A program made the translations under genes and the position numbers. 64,000 bases of DNA. It comes from Amycolatopsis sp. DSM 110486 (GTDB lineage: Bacteria; Actinomycetota; Actinomycetes; Mycobacteriales; Pseudonocardiaceae). The stretch lies in contig NZ_CP080519.1 in NCBI RefSeq assembly GCF_019468465.1, forward strand, positions 3,301,001-3,365,000. Reading direction: 5' to 3'. Positions within the stretch are counted from its first letter, which is position 1. Each line of letters starts with the position of its first letter. Below are positions 8,445 to 17,124 of the stretch, piece by piece. Below the pieces are notes generated by a model that had not been told where the DNA came from, ran no database searches, and saw only the letters and a list, made by a program, of their open reading frames with translations.

Positions 8445-8479
8445 CGATGCGGTATTCGGACAACGCGCGTCGTAGGGTG
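8438..8479 (+). promoter_or_regulatory. 10-bp inverted repeat in the phoU leader
   Basis: CACCCTACGA at 8438-8447 is perfectly complementary to TCGTAGGGTG at 8470-8479, with a 22-nt spacer. The left arm overlaps the PHO-box-like repeat and the right arm ends five bases before the phoU ATG, covering the only ribosome-binding-like purines. It could be a protein operator or an mRNA hairpin that limits translation. Confidence 0.5.
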
Positions 8480-8484
8480 TCTCC

Positions 8485-9156
8485 ATGCGTGAGGCTTACC
8501 ATGTCGAACTCGAACAGCTCGCCGAGAACCTGGCCGCCATGTCGGCTCAGGTCGCCGAGGCGATGGAGCTGGCCACCAAGGCACTGCTGGAGGTCGACCT
8601 GGGCCTCGCGGAGCAGGTGATCAGCGACGACGCGAAGGTCGACGACGCGCGCGCCGAGTGCGAGGAGCAGGCCTACGCGCTGCTCGCTCTCCAGGCGCCC
8701 GTCGCCACGGATCTGCGCACCGTGCTCGCCGCCATCCACGCCGCAGAGAGCCTCGAGCGCATGGGCGACCTCGCCCTGCACGTCGCCAAGGCCGCACGGC
8801 GTCGCCACCCCGAGGCGGTGCTGCCGGAGTCGGTGAGGCCCTACTTCATCGAGATGGGCCGCGCCGCGGTGAAGCTCGCGCGCCAGGCCGAGCAGGTCAT
8901 CAAGTCCAAGGACGTCAACGCCGCCAAGGACCTCGAGACCGAGGACGACCAGGTCGACGACATCCACCGTCACCTGTTCACCGTGCTGATGGACCGCGAG
9001 TGGCCCTACGGTGTCGCCACGGCCGTCGATGTCACGCTGCTCGGCCGCTTCTACGAGCGCTACGCCGACCACGCAGTCTCGGTCGCCAAGCGCATGATCT
9101 TCGTGGTCACCGGCCGCATGCCGGGCTACGACTCCGACGAGGACCTCAACGTCTGA
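8485..9156 (+). CDS. phoU: Phosphate signalling protein PhoU
   Basis: A cytosolic negative regulator that links the PstSCAB phosphate transporter to the PhoR-PhoP two-component system. At 223 residues it has the family length. It consists of two three-helix repeats, each with a metal-binding E-x3-D-like stretch: AAESLERMGDLALH in the first half and RFYERYADHAVSVAKR in the second. These acidic clusters bind Fe or Mn in solved PhoU structures. The gene converges on pstB across a strong shared terminator, rather than being the last gene of the pst operon as in enterobacteria. A PHO-box-like repeat and a 10-bp inverted repeat lie upstream. Confidence 0.95.
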   Translation: MREAYHVELEQLAENLAAMSAQVAEAMELATKALLEVDLGLAEQVISDDAKVDDARAECEEQAYALLALQAPVATDLRTVLAAIHAAESLERMGDLALHVAKAARRRHPEAVLPESVRPYFIEMGRAAVKLARQAEQVIKSKDVNAAKDLETEDDQVDDIHRHLFTVLMDREWPYGVATAVDVTLLGRFYERYADHAVSVAKRMIFVVTGRMPGYDSDEDLNV

Positions 9157-9211
9157 TCTCGCGGTCAGTCCACAAAGGCTCTTCGATCAGAAGGCGGGTC
9201 GACCGTCCACT

Positions 9212-9352
9212 TTGATCTTGGCCCGACGCTGGTTTCTCCTCGCTGACACCGGATTCCGCGACAACGCGACGCTGGACAAGGTCGTCGGTGCCAACGCCGC
9301 GGTCATCGCCGCCGTCAACGCGGCCCGGCAGGCCATCGCCCACGACTGCTGA
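9212..9352 (+). CDS. Possible short ORF or gene remnant
   Basis: Between phoU and the terminator one frame reads about 46 residues from TTG 9212 (or 45 codons from TTG 9218) and ends ...ANAAVIAAVNAARQAI plus a few residues. The Ala/Val-rich helix and codon bias look coding, but no good ribosome site or family is seen. It may be the tail of a deleted gene. Confidence 0.25.
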   Translation: MILARRWFLLADTGFRDNATLDKVVGANAAVIAAVNAARQAIAHDC

Positions 9353-9367
9353 GCAACGACAAACGAG

Positions 9368-9404
9368 AACGGCTCCTCCGTCCACATCGGACGGAGGAGC
9401 CGTT
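9368..9404. terminator. Bidirectional terminator between phoU and pstB
   Basis: A perfect 16-bp stem (9368-9383 with 9389-9404) closes a 5-nt loop and is flanked by short T runs on both strands. It lies between two convergent genes and should stop transcription from either side. Confidence 0.9.
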
Positions 9405-9427
9405 TTGTCGCGGACCGAAGCGAACGA

Positions 9428-10204
9428 TCAGCCGAAGCGGCCCGAGATGTAGTCCTCGGTCGCCTTCTCGTCCGGGTTGGAGAAGATCTTCTCCGTGTCG
9501 TTCAGCTCGACCAGCCGGCCGGGCTGGCCGACGCCGGCCAGGTTGAAGAACGCCGTCTGGTCGGAAACACGAGCCGCCTGCTGCATGTTGTGCGTGACGA
9601 TGACGATCGTGTACTCCTTCTTGAGCTCACCGATCAGGTCCTCGATGGCGAGGGTCGAGATCGGGTCGAGCGCGGAGCACGGCTCGTCCATCAGGAGCAC
9701 GTCGGGCTGCACCGCGATGGCGCGGGCGATGCAGAGCCGCTGCTGCTGACCACCGGAGAGGCTGCCGCCCGGCTTGTTGAGCCGGTCCTTGACCTCGTTC
9801 CACAGGTTGGCACCGCGCAGCGCGCGCTCGGCGATCTCGTCGAGCTGCTTGCGGTTCTTGGTGCCGCCCAGGCGAAGCCCGGCCACCACGTTGTCCTTGA
9901 TCGACATCGTGGGGAACGGGTTGGGGCGCTGGAACACCATGCCGATCGTGCGGCGCACCTGCACCGGGTCCACCGCGGACGCGTAGATGTCCTCGCCGTC
10001 GAGCAGCACCTCGCCCTCGACGCGCGCACCCGGGATGACCTCGTGCATCCGGTTGAGCGTGCGCAGCACGGTCGACTTACCGCAGCCCGACGGCCCGATG
10101 AACGCGGTGACGTTGCGCGGCGGCACGTTCAGCGTGACGCTGTCCACGGCGTGGAACTTGCCGTAGTAGATGTCTACGTCCTTGACGTCGATTCGCTTGG
10201 CCAT
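9428..10204 (-). CDS. pstB: Phosphate ABC transporter ATP-binding protein PstB
   Basis: Cytosolic ATPase that powers high-affinity phosphate import. All ABC motifs are intact in 258 residues: Walker [11 protein letters not shown]-loop FQRPNPFP, signature LSGGQQQR, Walker [13 protein letters not shown] and H-loop [17 protein letters not shown] and [10 protein letters not shown] are typical of PstB. It is the last gene of the pstS-pstC-pstA-pstB operon, three bases after pstA, and runs toward the terminator shared with phoU. Confidence 0.97.
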   Translation of the reverse strand: MAKRIDVKDVDIYYGKFHAVDSVTLNVPPRNVTAFIGPSGCGKSTVLRTLNRMHEVIPGARVEGEVLLDGEDIYASAVDPVQVRRTIGMVFQRPNPFPTMSIKDNVVAGLRLGGTKNRKQLDEIAERALRGANLWNEVKDRLNKPGGSLSGGQQQRLCIARAIAVQPDVLLMDEPCSALDPISTLAIEDLIGELKKEYTIVIVTHNMQQAARVSDQTAFFNLAGVGQPGRLVELNDTEKIFSNPDEKATEDYISGRFG

Positions 10205-10207
10205 GAC

Positions 10208-11122
10208 TCACTTCTTCTTCGGGGCGAGGAGCCGGGAGAGCAGGGTGGCGAGCAAGTTCAGGATCGCGATGATGATGACCAGCGTCAACGCCGCGCCCCA
10301 GATCCGGTCGAAGCCGACGCTCCCGGGGTCGAGCGAGTTGGTCACGCGCTCGTTGTTCATCACCAGCGGCAGTGCGGCCTGCTCGCCGTCGAAGGGGTTC
10401 CAGTTCACGTAGGCCGAGTAGCCCACGAGGACCAGCAGCGGCGCCGTCTCGCCCATCACGCGGGCGAGCGCCATCATGATGCCGCCGATGATGCCGGACA
10501 ACGCCGTCGGCAGCACGATCTTCATGATCGTCTTCCACTTCGGCACGCCCAGCGCGTAGGACGCCTCGCGCAGGTCGTCCGGCACGATCCGCAGCATCTC
10601 CTCCGACGAGCGGACGACCACCGGGATCATGAGCAGCACCAGCGCCAGCGACACCGCGAACCCACTGCGCGGCAGGCCGAGCGTGGTGATCCACAGCGCG
10701 TAGATGAACAGCGCGGCCACGATCGAGGGGACACCGGAGAGGATGTCGACCATGAACGTGGTGGCCTTCGCGAGCTTGCCGCGGCCGTACTCCACCAGGT
10801 AGATCGACACCAGCAGGCCGATGGGCACCGCGATGATCGCGCAGATCAGGCCCTGCTCCAGCGTGCCGATGATCGCGTGCAGCACACCGCCGCCGACCTC
10901 GTCGCTCAGCACGGAGCCGAAGTCCTCGGTCCACCAGTTCGAGAACGGGATCCGCTTGATGCCGTTGACGACCACGGTGTAAAGCACCCACACCAGCGGC
11001 ACCACGGCGATCAGGAACGCCAGCCACACGAGCACGGTGGCGAGACCGTTCTTGGCCTTGCGGGCCAGGCTGACCTGCTGGAACGCGGGGGTCACAGCGG
11101 GACGTTCGAGCGTTGTGGACAT
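10208..11122 (-). CDS. pstA: Phosphate ABC transporter permease PstA
   Basis: One of two membrane subunits forming the phosphate channel of PstSCAB. It has 304 residues with about six hydrophobic helices. The EAA coupling loop that contacts PstB is visible as REASYALGVPKWKTIMKIV around residue 190. The start is ATG at 11120-11122, two bases after the pstC stop, so translation is tightly coupled. A cytoplasmic N-terminus of about 30 residues precedes the first helix. Confidence 0.95.
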   Translation of the reverse strand: MSTTLERPAVTPAFQQVSLARKAKNGLATVLVWLAFLIAVVPLVWVLYTVVVNGIKRIPFSNWWTEDFGSVLSDEVGGGVLHAIIGTLEQGLICAIIAVPIGLLVSIYLVEYGRGKLAKATTFMVDILSGVPSIVAALFIYALWITTLGLPRSGFAVSLALVLLMIPVVVRSSEEMLRIVPDDLREASYALGVPKWKTIMKIVLPTALSGIIGGIMMALARVMGETAPLLVLVGYSAYVNWNPFDGEQAALPLVMNNERVTNSLDPGSVGFDRIWGAALTLVIIIAILNLLATLLSRLLAPKKK

Positions 11123-11124
11123 GC

Positions 11125-12192
11125 TCAGTCCCCCTTCTTGCTGATGACGGAGCGGGCGGCGAAGTTCACCAGGAACGTCAGCACGAACAGCACCAGACCG
11201 GCGGCGATGTACGCGCCGGCCGAGGTGGCGTTGTTGAACTCGCTGTAGTTCGCGGCGATCTTCGACGCGAACGTCGCACCGCCGTCGAAGAGGCTCCAGT
11301 CGAAGTTGCGGCCCTGCGGGATGAGCAGGATGACCGCGAGCGCGATGGTCTCACCGAGCGCGCGGCCGAGGCCCAGCATCGACGCGCCGACGTAACCGGC
11401 CTTGCCGAACGGCAGCACCGTGGTGCGGATGACCTCCCAGCGGGTGGCCCCCAGCGCCAGCGCGCCTTCGATGTGCGGGGTCGGCGTGCGCTCGAAGACC
11501 TCGCGCGAGAGCGACGTGATGATCGGCAGGATCATCACCGCCAGCACGATGCCGGCCGTGAAAATCGTGCCGCGCACGTTGGGCTGCACGTTGCCCGGCG
11601 CGAAGAGCGGGAACCACGAGAACGTGGAGTTCACCCACAGCGAGAACGGCTCGATCGCCGGGGCGAACACGATGATGCCCCACAGGCCGAAGATGATCGA
11701 CGGCACGGCGGCCAGCAGGTCGATCACGTAGGCGAACCCGCGGGCGAGCCGCTTCGGCGCGTACTGGGTGAGGAACAGGGCGATGCCGAGCGACACCGGC
11801 ATGGCGATGATCAGCGCCACCACGGAGGTGGCCACGGTGACCTCGAACAGGTCGGCAATGCCGAACGCCATGTTCTCCGGGTCGTTCGTCGACCACCCGT
11901 GGTTGAACAGGAAGTTGACCTTGTCGACCCGCAGCGCCGGGATGGCCTGGATGATCAGGAAGATCCCGATCAGGCCGATCAGAGCCACGATGAAGATGCC
12001 GGCCCCGGTGGTCAGGTTCTGGAAGATGCGGTCACCGGCCCGCACCTTCTTCGGCTTCTCCTGCGCGGGTGGCCTTTCGGGCGCCGGCGCGGATGTTGTG
12101 TCCGAAATCGGATCCTCCGGGAACGCTCGGGCGGACGACGAACGCCCACCGGGGGTGCCGGTGGGCGTTCGCGTCGAGGATGACTCGCTCAT
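11125..12192 (-). CDS. pstC: Phosphate ABC transporter permease PstC
   Basis: Second membrane subunit of the high-affinity phosphate importer, 355 residues. A polar Ser/Pro-rich N-terminal extension (about 1-50) precedes the first helix, as is common in actinomycetes. The EAA loop is IEGALALGATRWEVIRTT near residue 240. It sits between pstS (51 bases upstream) and pstA (two bases downstream). The order S-C-A-B is canonical. Confidence 0.95.
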   Translation of the reverse strand: MSESSSTRTPTGTPGGRSSSARAFPEDPISDTTSAPAPERPPAQEKPKKVRAGDRIFQNLTTGAGIFIVALIGLIGIFLIIQAIPALRVDKVNFLFNHGWSTNDPENMAFGIADLFEVTVATSVVALIIAMPVSLGIALFLTQYAPKRLARGFAYVIDLLAAVPSIIFGLWGIIVFAPAIEPFSLWVNSTFSWFPLFAPGNVQPNVRGTIFTAGIVLAVMILPIITSLSREVFERTPTPHIEGALALGATRWEVIRTTVLPFGKAGYVGASMLGLGRALGETIALAVILLIPQGRNFDWSLFDGGATFASKIAANYSEFNNATSAGAYIAAGLVLFVLTFLVNFAARSVISKKGD

Positions 12193-12243
12193 CGACTGGT
12201 TAGGTCCTGCGTGTACTTGTTATTCAGCCAAGTCGAGGATAAG

Positions 12244-13374
12244 TCAGGAGATCGCCTTGACGGCGGTCAGCACCTTGTCCTGCAGGCTCTGCGGGATCGG
12301 CACGTAGCCCTTGCTCGACAGCTGCTGCTGGCCGGTCGTCGCCGACGTGGTCAGGAACGCCTTGACGGCCTTCGAGACGTCCGGGTTCGAGTACTTCGAG
12401 CACACCAGCTCGTAGGTCGTGAGCAGCAGCGGGTAGGCACCGGCGACGTTGCTCGCGTAGATCTTGTTCAGGTCGAGCGCGAGGTCGTTGGAGCCCGGGT
12501 TCAGGAAGGTCGCGGAGTCGAGGGACTTCGCGACGTTCTCGGCGGACAGCTCGACGCCGCCGGAGCCGCTGTCGATCAGGGCCGGGGTGACGCCGTCCTT
12601 GGCGAACGCGCCCTCCACGTACGTGATCGAGCCGTCGGCACCCTTGACCGTGGTGGCGACACCGTTCGAGCCGGAAGCACCGTTACCGACGCCACCGTTG
12701 AACTTCTTGCCCGCGCCCTTGGTCCAGTCGGCCTTGGCAGCCGCGCCGAGGTACTTCTGGAAGTTGTCGGTGGTGCCCGACTCGTCCGAGCGGGAGACGA
12801 CCTGGATCGCCTTGTCCGGGAAGGTGAAGCTCTCGTTGCCCTTGATCGCCTTGATGGCCGGGTCGTTCCACTTCGTGATGCCACCGCTGAAGATCTTCGC
12901 GATCACGGACGGCGTGAGAACGAGCTTGTCGACACCCGACAGGTGGTAACCGACGGCCACCGGGCCGACGACCATCGGGATGTTCCACGCCGGGGAGGCG
13001 CAGCGCTTGTTGGCGGCCTCGAGGTCGGCGCCGGTGGCCGGGGAGTCCGTGCCGCCGAAGTCGACCTGGTTGCCGTTGAACTGCTTGACACCCGCGCCCG
13101 AGCCGCTGGCGGTGTAGTTGACCTGCTGGCCACTGCACTGCTTGCCGTAGGCGAGCTTGAAGACGTCGATGGCGTTGTTCTGAGCCGTCGAGCCCTCACC
13201 GGACAGCGGGCTCTTGCCACCGCAGTCGACCTGCGCGGTGCCGGTGGCGGCGGGGGCGGCGGCCGAGCTGGAGTTGCTGCTGTTGCTCGCCGCAGGGTCG
13301 CTACCACAGGCAGCGAGCACCAGGGCGGCGCTCGCCACGATGCCCACGGCACCAAGGGGCCGCATGATCTTCAC
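12244..13374 (-). CDS. pstS: Phosphate-binding lipoprotein PstS
   Basis: Extracellular phosphate receptor that delivers Pi to PstCA. GTG at 13372-13374 was chosen because GGAGG lies seven bases upstream on the minus strand. It gives 376 residues beginning with a lipoprotein signal peptide whose lipobox is LAAC, so Cys23 is lipidated. A Ser/Ala/Asn-rich linker follows, then the binding domain with SGSGAGVKQF, FGGTDSP and SRSDESGTTDNF, whose Ser, Asp and Arg residues bind phosphate in the family. The longer open frame upstream lacks a signal sequence and is rejected. A PHO-box-like repeat lies about 95 bases upstream. Confidence 0.95.
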   Translation of the reverse strand: MKIMRPLGAVGIVASAALVLAACGSDPAASNSSNSSSAAAPAATGTAQVDCGGKSPLSGEGSTAQNNAIDVFKLAYGKQCSGQQVNYTASGSGAGVKQFNGNQVDFGGTDSPATGADLEAANKRCASPAWNIPMVVGPVAVGYHLSGVDKLVLTPSVIAKIFSGGITKWNDPAIKAIKGNESFTFPDKAIQVVSRSDESGTTDNFQKYLGAAAKADWTKGAGKKFNGGVGNGASGSNGVATTVKGADGSITYVEGAFAKDGVTPALIDSGSGGVELSAENVAKSLDSATFLNPGSNDLALDLNKIYASNVAGAYPLLLTTYELVCSKYSNPDVSKAVKAFLTTSATTGQQQLSSKGYVPIPQSLQDKVLTAVKAIS

Positions 13375-13468
13375 TGCATTTCCTCCACTCGGAGACTTCG
13401 CCGGATCGGCGCGCGTCTCAGCGCGCCGGATCCGGACATTAGGCAGCCCCGATGGACGGTCCCCCTTG

Positions 13469-13490
13469 CTCACATGAACGCAAAGTGAAC
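13469..13490 (-). promoter_or_regulatory. PHO-box-like direct repeat upstream of pstS
   Basis: Read on the minus strand the units are GTTCACTTTGC and GTTCATGTGAG, two contiguous 11-nt repeats of the actinobacterial PhoP box type. The site lies about 95 bases before the pstS start, where activator binding is expected. The region is A/T-richer than its surroundings. Confidence 0.7.
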
Positions 13491-13597
13491 AAGGCACCGT
13501 ATGTGAGCAGGGCGACTACGCCGAAAGGGTGTCGTGTCCCTGCCGTGACCTGCATGTACGCAGAAAGTAACACGGGGCATGCCCCCGTCGACGGTGA

Positions 13598-14512
13598 CTA
13601 CCGACCGTACTGAACGTCGGTTTCGAAACGCGTGAACCCCAGTTTCGAATAGACCGTCAGTGCCGGTGCGTTGTCGCCCTCGACGTAAAGGATTACTCGG
13701 CGTAATCCCTTCTCGCGCAAGTACCTTAGGCCCGCGAGTGTCAGCGCCTTACCGAGACCGCCACCCTGTGTGCCCGGATCGACGCCCACGACGTAGACCT
13801 CCCCGACCGGCTCACCGCCGAAGCGGCCGGGCACGGGCTCGTGCACCTTCGTCCAGTGGAAGCCGACAACGTCGCCGTTCTCGTTCTCCGCCAGGAAGAA
13901 ACCGGCCGGGTCGAACCACGGCTGCCGTTCTTCGGCGCGCAGCTCGTCGACGCTGAACGCGCCCTGCTCCGGGTGCCAGTCGAACGCGCGGGCGTTGACG
14001 GCGATCATGGCCTCTTCGTCCTGCCCCGGCACGAAGGTGCGCAGCCGCAGGCCTTCGCGCAGCACGGGTTCGGGCCAGTCGGCGCCTTCGACCTCGACGT
14101 GCAGGATCAGCAGCTCGCGCTGCCGGCCGAGGCCGAAGTCCTTCGCCAGGGCGGCGGCCGCGGCGCTGTCCCCGTGGGCCCAGACGCGGGCGCCCTCGGC
14201 GGCCTTCGCGTCGAGCTCGCGGGCCAGCGCGGTGCCGACACCGCGGCGGCGGTAGTCGGGGTGCACCACGACCTCCGCAACTTGGCGGCCGTAGGAGTCG
14301 CCCTCGGTGTCGAGGTGCGCGTAGCCGGCGGGCTTGCCGTCGAGGCGCGCGAGCAGGTGCAGCCCGCCCGCGAACTCGCGCGGCAACGGACCGGTCGCGT
14401 CGACCTCGGGCCGCCCGTCGGCCGCCTTCGCCGCGAGCAGCACCTCACGCACCGCTTCCGCCGCGTCAGCCCCGAGTTCGGCCGTCCAGCCCGTCAGCTC
14501 TGTTTCCGCCAC
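13598..14512 (-). CDS. mshD: Mycothiol synthase MshD
   Basis: Transfers acetyl from acetyl-CoA to the cysteine amine of Cys-GlcN-Ins, the last step in making mycothiol, the main low-molecular-weight thiol of actinomycetes. The protein of about 304 residues is two GNAT domains in tandem. The C-terminal one has the acetyl-CoA loop EVYVVGVDPGTQGGGLGKAL and the tail LGFTRFETDVQY. The N-terminal one keeps VVVHPDYRRRGVGTAL. I prefer GTG at 14510-14512; the longer open frame starts with an Arg/Ser-rich stretch unlike the family. It follows glnR by 61 bases on the same strand. Confidence 0.93.
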   Translation of the reverse strand: MAETELTGWTAELGADAAEAVREVLLAAKAADGRPEVDATGPLPREFAGGLHLLARLDGKPAGYAHLDTEGDSYGRQVAEVVVHPDYRRRGVGTALARELDAKAAEGARVWAHGDSAAAAALAKDFGLGRQRELLILHVEVEGADWPEPVLREGLRLRTFVPGQDEEAMIAVNARAFDWHPEQGAFSVDELRAEERQPWFDPAGFFLAENENGDVVGFHWTKVHEPVPGRFGGEPVGEVYVVGVDPGTQGGGLGKALTLAGLRYLREKGLRRVILYVEGDNAPALTVYSKLGFTRFETDVQYGR

Positions 14513-14573
14513 GAAGCCGACATTACCCACGCGCAGCGCCGCGTGAAGGGGCTCGTTGGGGGAATCACGCGCG

Positions 14574-15311
14574 TCAGCGGTTGATGTACTCGGGCACGGA
14601 TTCGATGGCCGGCGCCGGCTGCTTCGGACCGGACTTCGCCGGGCGCTCGAACTTGTAGCCGACATTGCGGACGGTGCCGATCATCTGCTCGTGCTCCGGG
14701 CCCAGCTTGGCGCGCAGGCGCCGCACGTGGACGTCGACCGTGCGCGTGCCGCCGAAGAAGTCGTAACCCCAGACCTCCTGCAGCAGCTGCGCGCGGGTGA
14801 AGACACGCCCGGCGTGCTGCGCGAGGTACTTCAGGAGCTCGAACTCCTTGTACGTGAGCTCGAGGGTGCGCTTGCGCAGGCGTGCGGTGTAGGTGGCCTC
14901 GTCGATCACGAGGTCGCCCACGCGCAGCTCGGCCTCGACCTGGCCGGAGACGCCGTCGCGGGTCGTCACGAGCCGCAGGCGCGCGTCGACTTCGGCAGGG
15001 CCCGCGGTCGGCAGGAGGATGTCGTCGGTGCGCCACTCGGAGCTCACGGCCACCAGGCCGCCTTCGCCGACGACGGCGATCACGGGCGTGCTCGCCTCGT
15101 CGTCGCCGGCGCCCTTGAGCAGGCGGCAGAGGCTCTTCGCCGAGGCGAGGTCGCTGCGGGCGTCGAGCAGGATGACGTCGCGGTGCCCGGCGTCGAGCAG
15201 GGCCGTCACCTCGGGCTCGCGGACGCGTACGGTGTGGGGCAGCAGATCCAGCGCGGGAAGCACAGAGGTGGGGTCGGCTTCCGCGGTAAGTACCAGAAGG
15301 TCCAGGCTCAT
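14574..15311 (-). CDS. glnR: GlnR-type OmpR-family response regulator
   Basis: Predicted global regulator of nitrogen metabolism (glutamine synthetase, ammonium and nitrate uptake). In 245 residues an N-terminal receiver-like domain (1-115) is followed by an OmpR/PhoB winged helix (about 135-225) with [16 protein letters not shown] and the recognition segment [17 protein letters not shown]. The receiver has [11 protein letters not shown] with the aspartate, but no sensor kinase gene is nearby, as expected for the orphan GlnR. Position next to mshD and the phosphate operon matches my memory of Rv0818-Rv0819 in M. tuberculosis. The C-terminal tail is Pro/Lys-rich. Confidence 0.85.
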   Translation of the reverse strand: MSLDLLVLTAEADPTSVLPALDLLPHTVRVREPEVTALLDAGHRDVILLDARSDLASAKSLCRLLKGAGDDEASTPVIAVVGEGGLVAVSSEWRTDDILLPTAGPAEVDARLRLVTTRDGVSGQVEAELRVGDLVIDEATYTARLRKRTLELTYKEFELLKYLAQHAGRVFTRAQLLQEVWGYDFFGGTRTVDVHVRRLRAKLGPEHEQMIGTVRNVGYKFERPAKSGPKQPAPAIESVPEYINR

Positions 15312-15488
15312 GGAGCCACACCGCCTTCACAAAGTCAGGGCCTGGCGCACGGCCTCGAACGTGGGCCTCGGTCGATGCTGAGTGAGAATACCGGGTGAAC
15401 AACACGTCACCTAGCTCGTGCTGGATCGATCACACCTGGCCGAACCCCAGGAAGCGCCCCGGCCCCGACGAACAGGAGAACCGACGCG

Positions 15489-16388
15489 ATGGTGAGCAGG
15501 CCCGTGACGCGGGACGACCGACCGGCTCCTCGGCCGGACAACCGGCGTCGCGGACGGCGCGTCCGCCGCTGGGTAATCGTGCTCGGGGTCATCGTGATCC
15601 TGCTGGTCGGAGCCGATTTCGGGGCCGCCGCGTTCGCCGAGCACACGATCTCCCAGAAGGCGCGCGAGCAGCTCGGCCTGACCGACGACCCGTCGGTCGA
15701 CATCCACGGTTTCCCGTTCCTCACGCAGGCGCTCTCGGGTGACTACAGTCACATCACCGTATCGGCCGACGGCGTACCCGTGGGCGGTGAGCTGCGCGAT
15801 CTTGGCGTGAGCGCCGAACTCGAAGACGTAACAGCGCCGTTGTCGGACCTCACCGCGGGCAACACGAAAAACGTGAAGATCGGCAAGCTCACCGGCGCCG
15901 TGACGATCAAGGCGTCGGACATCGCGCGCATCTCGCCGCTGGACAAGATCCAGAACCTGCGCATCGACCAGAGCACCGAGGCCTACGTCAAGTACGGCGA
16001 CACCGACCAGGGCCAGGAGCCGGACCCGACCCCCACCAACGCGGCGGGCGAGCCGGAGGACGGCAACACCGCCGGCATGCGCCTGTCGGGTGACGTGCAG
16101 GTGGCCGGTCAGAAGGTGGAGATCTTCTGCTTCGCGCTGATCGAGCTCAAGGACAAGACGATCACGATCACCCCCCACCGGCTGCAGTTCGGGAATGACC
16201 ACGAGACCACCGTCGTTCCGGAGTCAGTGCAGAAGGCTCTCCTGCCGAACTTCCGCGCCTCGATCGACACGGGCACGCTGCCGCTCTCGGTCACCCCGAC
16301 CGCGGTGCGCGTGGACAGCGGTTCCGTGACGATCACGGGCGAGGCGACCAACGTGAACTTCTCGGACCTGACGACGTCGAAGGGGTGA
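15489..16388 (+). CDS. lmeA: LmeA-like DUF2993 envelope protein
   Basis: A membrane-anchored envelope protein of 299 residues. In mycobacteria the DUF2993 member LmeA supports elongation of the lipomannan mannan chain and binds phospholipid; here the role is inferred. An Arg-rich cytoplasmic N-terminus precedes a hydrophobic segment (about 28-50, VIVLGVIVILLVGADFGAAA). A beta-rich extracellular domain follows, with VDIHGFPFLTQALSGDYSHI, the conserved entry of the family. It begins a plus-strand run with thioredoxin, divergent from glnR. Confidence 0.85.
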   Translation: MVSRPVTRDDRPAPRPDNRRRGRRVRRWVIVLGVIVILLVGADFGAAAFAEHTISQKAREQLGLTDDPSVDIHGFPFLTQALSGDYSHITVSADGVPVGGELRDLGVSAELEDVTAPLSDLTAGNTKNVKIGKLTGAVTIKASDIARISPLDKIQNLRIDQSTEAYVKYGDTDQGQEPDPTPTNAAGEPEDGNTAGMRLSGDVQVAGQKVEIFCFALIELKDKTITITPHRLQFGNDHETTVVPESVQKALLPNFRASIDTGTLPLSVTPTAVRVDSGSVTITGEATNVNFSDLTTSKG

Positions 16389-16395
16389 GTGCCCG

Positions 16396-16842
16396 GTGAC
16401 CGGAGTCTGGGTGCTGCTGGCCACGCTGGTGGTCGCGGTTCTGGCCGGCCTGCTGCTGAAGGCCCGCAACGGACGGGTGCGCGCGGCCAAACCGGCTGCC
16501 GCGGCCCGCGACCTCGCCCAACTGCCCGCTCCGGTCGCCGAAGCGCTCGACCCGGCCTCGGCCGTCACGCTCGTGCAGATCTCCACCACGTTCTGCGCGC
16601 CGTGCCGCCACACGCGCGCGATCCTGTCGGCGCTGGCCGACAAGACCGAGGGGCTGCACCACGTCGACCTCGACGTGACCGAACAGCCCGAGGTCGCCCA
16701 CGCCCTGTCCGTGCTGCGCACCCCCACCACGCTCGCGCTGACCGCCGACGGCCGCGAGCTGCTGCGCGTGGGCGGCGTGCCAAAGGGCCCGGAGCTGCTC
16801 GAAGCCCTGCGTCCGCACCTGGCCGAAGCCGACGTTCGCTGA
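16396..16842 (+). CDS. Membrane-anchored thioredoxin-like protein
   Basis: A thiol-disulfide oxidoreductase of 148 residues. An N-terminal hydrophobic helix (about 3-22) anchors it, and a thioredoxin fold occupies residues 45-140. The active site is FCAPCRHT (C-x-x-C), and the cis-proline loop is LRTPTTLAL. It starts seven bases after lmeA. Upstream of DUF4395 and a rhodanese, it probably belongs to a sulfur-transfer module. From memory the M. tuberculosis neighbour in this position is called thiX. Confidence 0.88.
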   Translation: MTGVWVLLATLVVAVLAGLLLKARNGRVRAAKPAAAARDLAQLPAPVAEALDPASAVTLVQISTTFCAPCRHTRAILSALADKTEGLHHVDLDVTEQPEVAHALSVLRTPTTLALTADGRELLRVGGVPKGPELLEALRPHLAEADVR

Positions 16843-16944
16843 CCGGCGGAGACCGCCTCACCGGCTGTTTCCCAATGGGCGGGACTCGTCCCAAGGTATG
16901 AACGCGGTTCCCAGCCGGTTGGAGCACTGAGTACCCTCGCTGAC

Positions 16945-17043
16945 GTGGACGAGCTGCCCATCACCCTCCTGACGCAGCGCCGCGCGGTGGATTTGTGCCG
17001 CGTGCGCAGCAGCTTGTGTCCGCGCTCGTCGCGCCGGCACTGA
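16945..17043 (+). CDS. Cysteine-containing leader peptide of the sulfur operon
   Basis: A 32-residue ORF starting at GTG 16945. Its core, LLTQRRAVDLCRVRSSLC, matches the actinomycete putative leader peptides found before sulfur-assimilation genes, which carry clustered Arg and Cys codons. It ends 81 bases before the DUF4395 gene. In mycobacteria such Cys-rich upstream peptides attenuate expression of downstream sulfur genes according to cysteine supply. That mechanism is an inference here. An out-of-frame reading of the same bases is meaningless. Confidence 0.75.
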   Translation: MDELPITLLTQRRAVDLCRVRSSLCPRSSRRH

Positions 17044-17124
17044 AGCACGTCGTCCGCCGGTTTTCGCACGCTCTACCGTCCGTGCTCTCGCACGCCCCTC
17101 GCCTCGCCCTCAGCAGGAGGAACC

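Noticed and set aside
9590..11248. 552-residue plus-strand ORF across pstB/pstA
   Set aside because: Antisense shadow of two well-supported genes.
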